64,000 nucleotides of DNA, taken from Kitasatospora azatica KCTC 9699 (GTDB lineage: Bacteria; Actinomycetota; Actinomycetes; Streptomycetales; Streptomycetaceae). The notes beneath the pieces are model-generated. The model was not told the origin of the DNA, did no database searches, and was given only the letters and a program-made list of their open reading frames with translations. Numbering within the stretch: position 1 is the stretch's first letter; every line of letters starts with the position of its first letter. This document shows, in pieces, positions 62,013-64,000 of this stretch. The stretch spans positions 186,001-250,000 of the forward strand of contig NZ_JQMO01000002.1 in NCBI RefSeq assembly GCF_000744785.1, read 5' to 3'. Position numbers and translations under genes: made by a program.

Positions 62013-62774
62013 TCAGACCCGCAGGACCTGTGGGCCCAGCAGTGCGTAGCGGTGCGCCTCCACCACCGACAGGCCGGTGTCGGTGACGATCGCCTCGAAG
62101 TCGCCGACCTCGGCGAAGCGGCAGAAGCTGCTGACCCCGAACTTGCTGTGGTGGCCCAGGAAGATCCGCCGGCGGGAGACCTCGAGGGCCTTGGCCTTGA
62201 CGTCGGCCACCACCGGGTCGGGGGTGGTCAGGCCCAGTTCGCGGGAGATCCCGTTGGCTCCGAGGAACGCGAGATCGATCACGAAGCCCGCCAGCATCGC
62301 GCAGGCCCAGGAGCCCACCGTCGCCAGCGTCCGGGTCCGTACCCGGCCGCCGAGCAGCAGCACGGTGATGTTGGTGGAGTCGGCCACCGCCGCCGCGGTG
62401 GACAGCGAGGCCGTCACCACGGTCAGCGGCCGGTCCCCGGGGAGCAGGGCGGCCAGGACCTGCGGGGTGTAGCCCTCGTCGACGAAGACCGTCTCCGCCT
62501 CGCCGAGCAGCCTGACCGCTTCCGCCGCGATCCGCCGCTTCGCCTCCACATGGCGGGTGACCCGCTGCGCGAGGTCCGTCTCGAACCCCGCGCTCTCCAC
62601 CGGGTACGCCCCGCCGTGGGTGCGCCGTACCAGACCCCGACGCTCCAGCTCTCCCAGGTCCCGTCGTACGGTCTCCTGGGCGACGCCGAAGTCGGCGGCG
62701 GTGACCGCCACTTCCACCCGGCCCTGCTGGCGGGCCAGGACCAGGATCCGGTGCTGCCGTTCCTCCGCCCGCAT
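62013..62774 (-). CDS. DeoR-family transcriptional regulator
   Basis: 253 residues. DeoR HTH: ERQHRILVLARQQGRVEVAVTAADFGVAQETVRRDLGELERRGLVRRTHGGAYPV (about 4-58), then the sugar-phosphate-sensing domain with EAETVFVDEGYTPQVLAALL, VVTASLSTAAAVAD, LLLGGRVRTRTLATVG and FLGANGISRELGLTT. Typically represses sugar catabolism genes. ATG 62774 follows GGGAG; longer in-frame starts upstream have no similarity. No sugar genes are in the window. Confidence 0.92.
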   Translation of the reverse strand: MRAEERQHRILVLARQQGRVEVAVTAADFGVAQETVRRDLGELERRGLVRRTHGGAYPVESAGFETDLAQRVTRHVEAKRRIAAEAVRLLGEAETVFVDEGYTPQVLAALLPGDRPLTVVTASLSTAAAVADSTNITVLLLGGRVRTRTLATVGSWACAMLAGFVIDLAFLGANGISRELGLTTPDPVVADVKAKALEVSRRRIFLGHHSKFGVSSFCRFAEVGDFEAIVTDTGLSVVEAHRYALLGPQVLRV

Positions 62775-63153
62775 CACTTGCTCCCGCCCGTTGCGTGTCG
62801 CCCGTTCGGTCATCCGGGGCCCGAATCCGCCCGTGTGAGATTTATACCGCCGGGCCGGGACCGCACCGCCCTCCATGACCGGCGCAAACGCGCCCGAATC
62901 ATGCCCGTTTCCGGGCCGCGTGGACCCAGCCCAGCGCCGGTGCAGCGGAGACCTGACGCATCGTCAGCTGCCCGAAACCACGTCATGGGCTGCCTGTTTC
63001 GGCCCGCGGGCGGTGCAGCGGTACCGGCCTGTTGCGGCGGATGACCCGGCAATGAACCCGCGCACGCCCTGCTGCGTGGGACAATGTGCCGGGGTACTGG
63101 GCCCTTTCCGGCTTGGTCGCCTCGGAGTTGCCCGGAGAACGAGGAGTCAGCGC
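62775..63153. promoter_or_regulatory. 379-bp divergent intergenic region with a palindrome
   Basis: Region between the DeoR gene and the anti-sigma-like gene. It contains the inverted repeat CTGACG-cat-CGTCAG at 62953-62967, a plausible operator, and AT-richer TTTATACC at 62851-62858. No gene is supportable here; a long open plus frame is a shadow. Confidence 0.5.
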
Positions 63154-63708
63154 GTGGCGTCGACGCAGCGTCACCTCGGTGCCGAGTCGCCGATGCGGAT
63201 GCACGGCGGGCTGCTGGGCGAGCTCGCGGTGGCCCGGCGGGTCCGCGGGGTGCGGCGGCTCTGCACGCTGGGCGCGGCGGGCGCGATGGTCCTGGTGGGT
63301 GCGCTGCTCGCGGTGCGACTGGCGCCGCCGGCCGGTCGGCCGGCGCCGCTGCCGACCTCACCGGCCGTGCAGCTGGTCCTCTGGGGCGAGCAGCACAGTG
63401 CCGTCGATCCGCGCACCGGGCTGGCCGGCACGGTGGGGCTGGAGAGCAAGCAGTGGGGTACCCACATCGGCCTGGACCTCAGCCGTCTGACCGGCCCGTT
63501 GAAGTGCAGCCTGATCGCCGTCTCGAAGCAGGGCGAGCGGGAGAACATCACCTCGTGGAACGTGCCGGCGGCCGGCTACGGCGTGCCCGGGCATCCGGAG
63601 CACCTGATCGTGCACGGCGGGGCGGCGATCGCACTCCCCGACCTCGACCACTTCGAGGTGGCCACCATGGGCGGCGACCGCCTGCTCAGCATCCCGGCAC
63701 AGGGCTGA
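63154..63708 (+). CDS. Anti-sigma-factor-like membrane protein lacking the zinc-binding domain
   Basis: 184 residues. One membrane helix (LCTLGAAGAMVLVGALLAVRL, about 32-52) follows a short basic N-terminus; the outside part (TGLAGTVGLESKQWGTHIGLDL, LKCSLIAVSKQGERENITSW, LIVHGGAAIALPDLDHFEV) matches the extracytoplasmic half of Streptomyces zinc-finger anti-sigma proteins. The expected N-terminal HxxxCxxC ZAS domain is absent and no sigma factor gene is adjacent. GTG 63154 follows GAGGAG; ATG 63193 is possible. Confidence 0.6.
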   Translation: MASTQRHLGAESPMRMHGGLLGELAVARRVRGVRRLCTLGAAGAMVLVGALLAVRLAPPAGRPAPLPTSPAVQLVLWGEQHSAVDPRTGLAGTVGLESKQWGTHIGLDLSRLTGPLKCSLIAVSKQGERENITSWNVPAAGYGVPGHPEHLIVHGGAAIALPDLDHFEVATMGGDRLLSIPAQG

Positions 63709-63715
63709 CGATCCC

Positions 63716-64000
63716 TCAGTCCCCTTGTGGGAACGGCCGCGGGTTGGCCTGCACCCCGGGGTGGTACTTGGGTATCCGGATGGTGATCTTCATCCCCGCG
63801 CCGACCGCCGTCTCGATCACCGGCCCGTGGGTTTTGCCGTAGACCTGGCGCAGCCGCTCGTCCACGTTCCCGAGCCCGATCCCGGCCTCCCGGCCGACCT
63901 CGCCGGCGAGCACCTTGGCGAGGTCCTTCGGGTCCATGCCGGCGCCGTCGTCCTCGATCACGATCCGCGCGGTGGAGCCCTCGTCGTCGGCGGCGATGGT
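63716..64000 (-). CDS. Sensor histidine kinase, LytS/YesM-type, C-terminal part (runs off window)
   Basis: The last 94 residues visible: IVIEDDGAGMDPKDL, GIGLGNVDERLRQVYG and GAGMKITIRIPKYHPG, i.e. the N, G1 and G2 boxes of an HATPase_c domain as found in LytS-type kinases. The gene continues beyond 64000 toward its start, so domains upstream are unseen. It converges with the anti-sigma-like gene with a 7-bp gap. Confidence 0.85.
   Translation of the reverse strand, partial: TIAADDEGSTARIVIEDDGAGMDPKDLAKVLAGEVGREAGIGLGNVDERLRQVYGKTHGPVIETAVGAGMKITIRIPKYHPGVQANPRPFPQGD

Overview
The window is high-GC actinomycete chromosome, almost certainly from Streptomyces, Kitasatospora or a close relative. 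Supporting signs are the G/C-biased third codon positions, frequent GTG starts, ATGA/GTGA stop-start couplings, a mycothiol-type enzyme, an OsdK/OsdR-like two-component system and a lactazole-type thiopeptide locus. No rRNA, tRNA, CRISPR array or intact insertion sequence was seen.

Layout. 1-8.6 kb is accessory DNA with single genes (barstar, PpnP, DHFR-like reductase, class A beta-lactamase, Lon-fold protein, macrodomain, GNATs) and a 5'-truncated GH18 chitinase. 8.6-13.5 kb is a dormancy/hypoxia-type module: Zn alcohol dehydrogenase, DosS-like GAF kinase, Acg-like nitroreductase and DosR-like regulator. 13.9-22.7 kb is a urease operon (ureA, a CbiX-like His-tailed protein, ureB, C, F, G, D) followed by two ammonium transporters that both have Glu in place of the first twin-His residue. 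23.0-32.7 kb is a complete six-gene lactazole-like thiopeptide cluster (lazA-F) with an altered core peptide. 32.8-37.4 kb is a decay zone: broken FAD oxidase, xanthine-dehydrogenase remnants, an orphan molybdopterin-binding protein and a ModA fragment.

37.4-47.5 kb is a compact ten-gene acyl-carrier-protein pathway that I cannot match to a known product. It has three stand-alone ACPs, an LnmK-like acyltransferase/decarboxylase, one ketosynthase, a P450, a fatty acyl-AMP ligase, a WS/DGAT-fold acyltransferase, an SDR/thioester-reductase-like protein and an FAD monooxygenase. It is the best candidate here for undescribed chemistry. 47.6-57 kb carries a secreted protein, a Ser/Thr kinase, a DUF1266 protein, a large LuxR regulator, a TetR/pirin divergent pair with an operator that recurs upstream of the LuxR gene, a mycothiol-dependent enzyme and half of an OFA-family transporter. 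56.7-59.7 kb is a metal-efflux module (P1B-4 ATPase, [2Fe-2S] protein, NmtR-like ArsR sensor). 59.8-64 kb has a cation/proton antiporter, a DUF4429-like protein, a DeoR regulator, an anti-sigma-like membrane protein and the end of a sensor kinase.

A recurring feature is short tandem repeats (12-21 bp units, 2-6 copies) at or near gene ends and junctions, several containing TGA stop or start codons.
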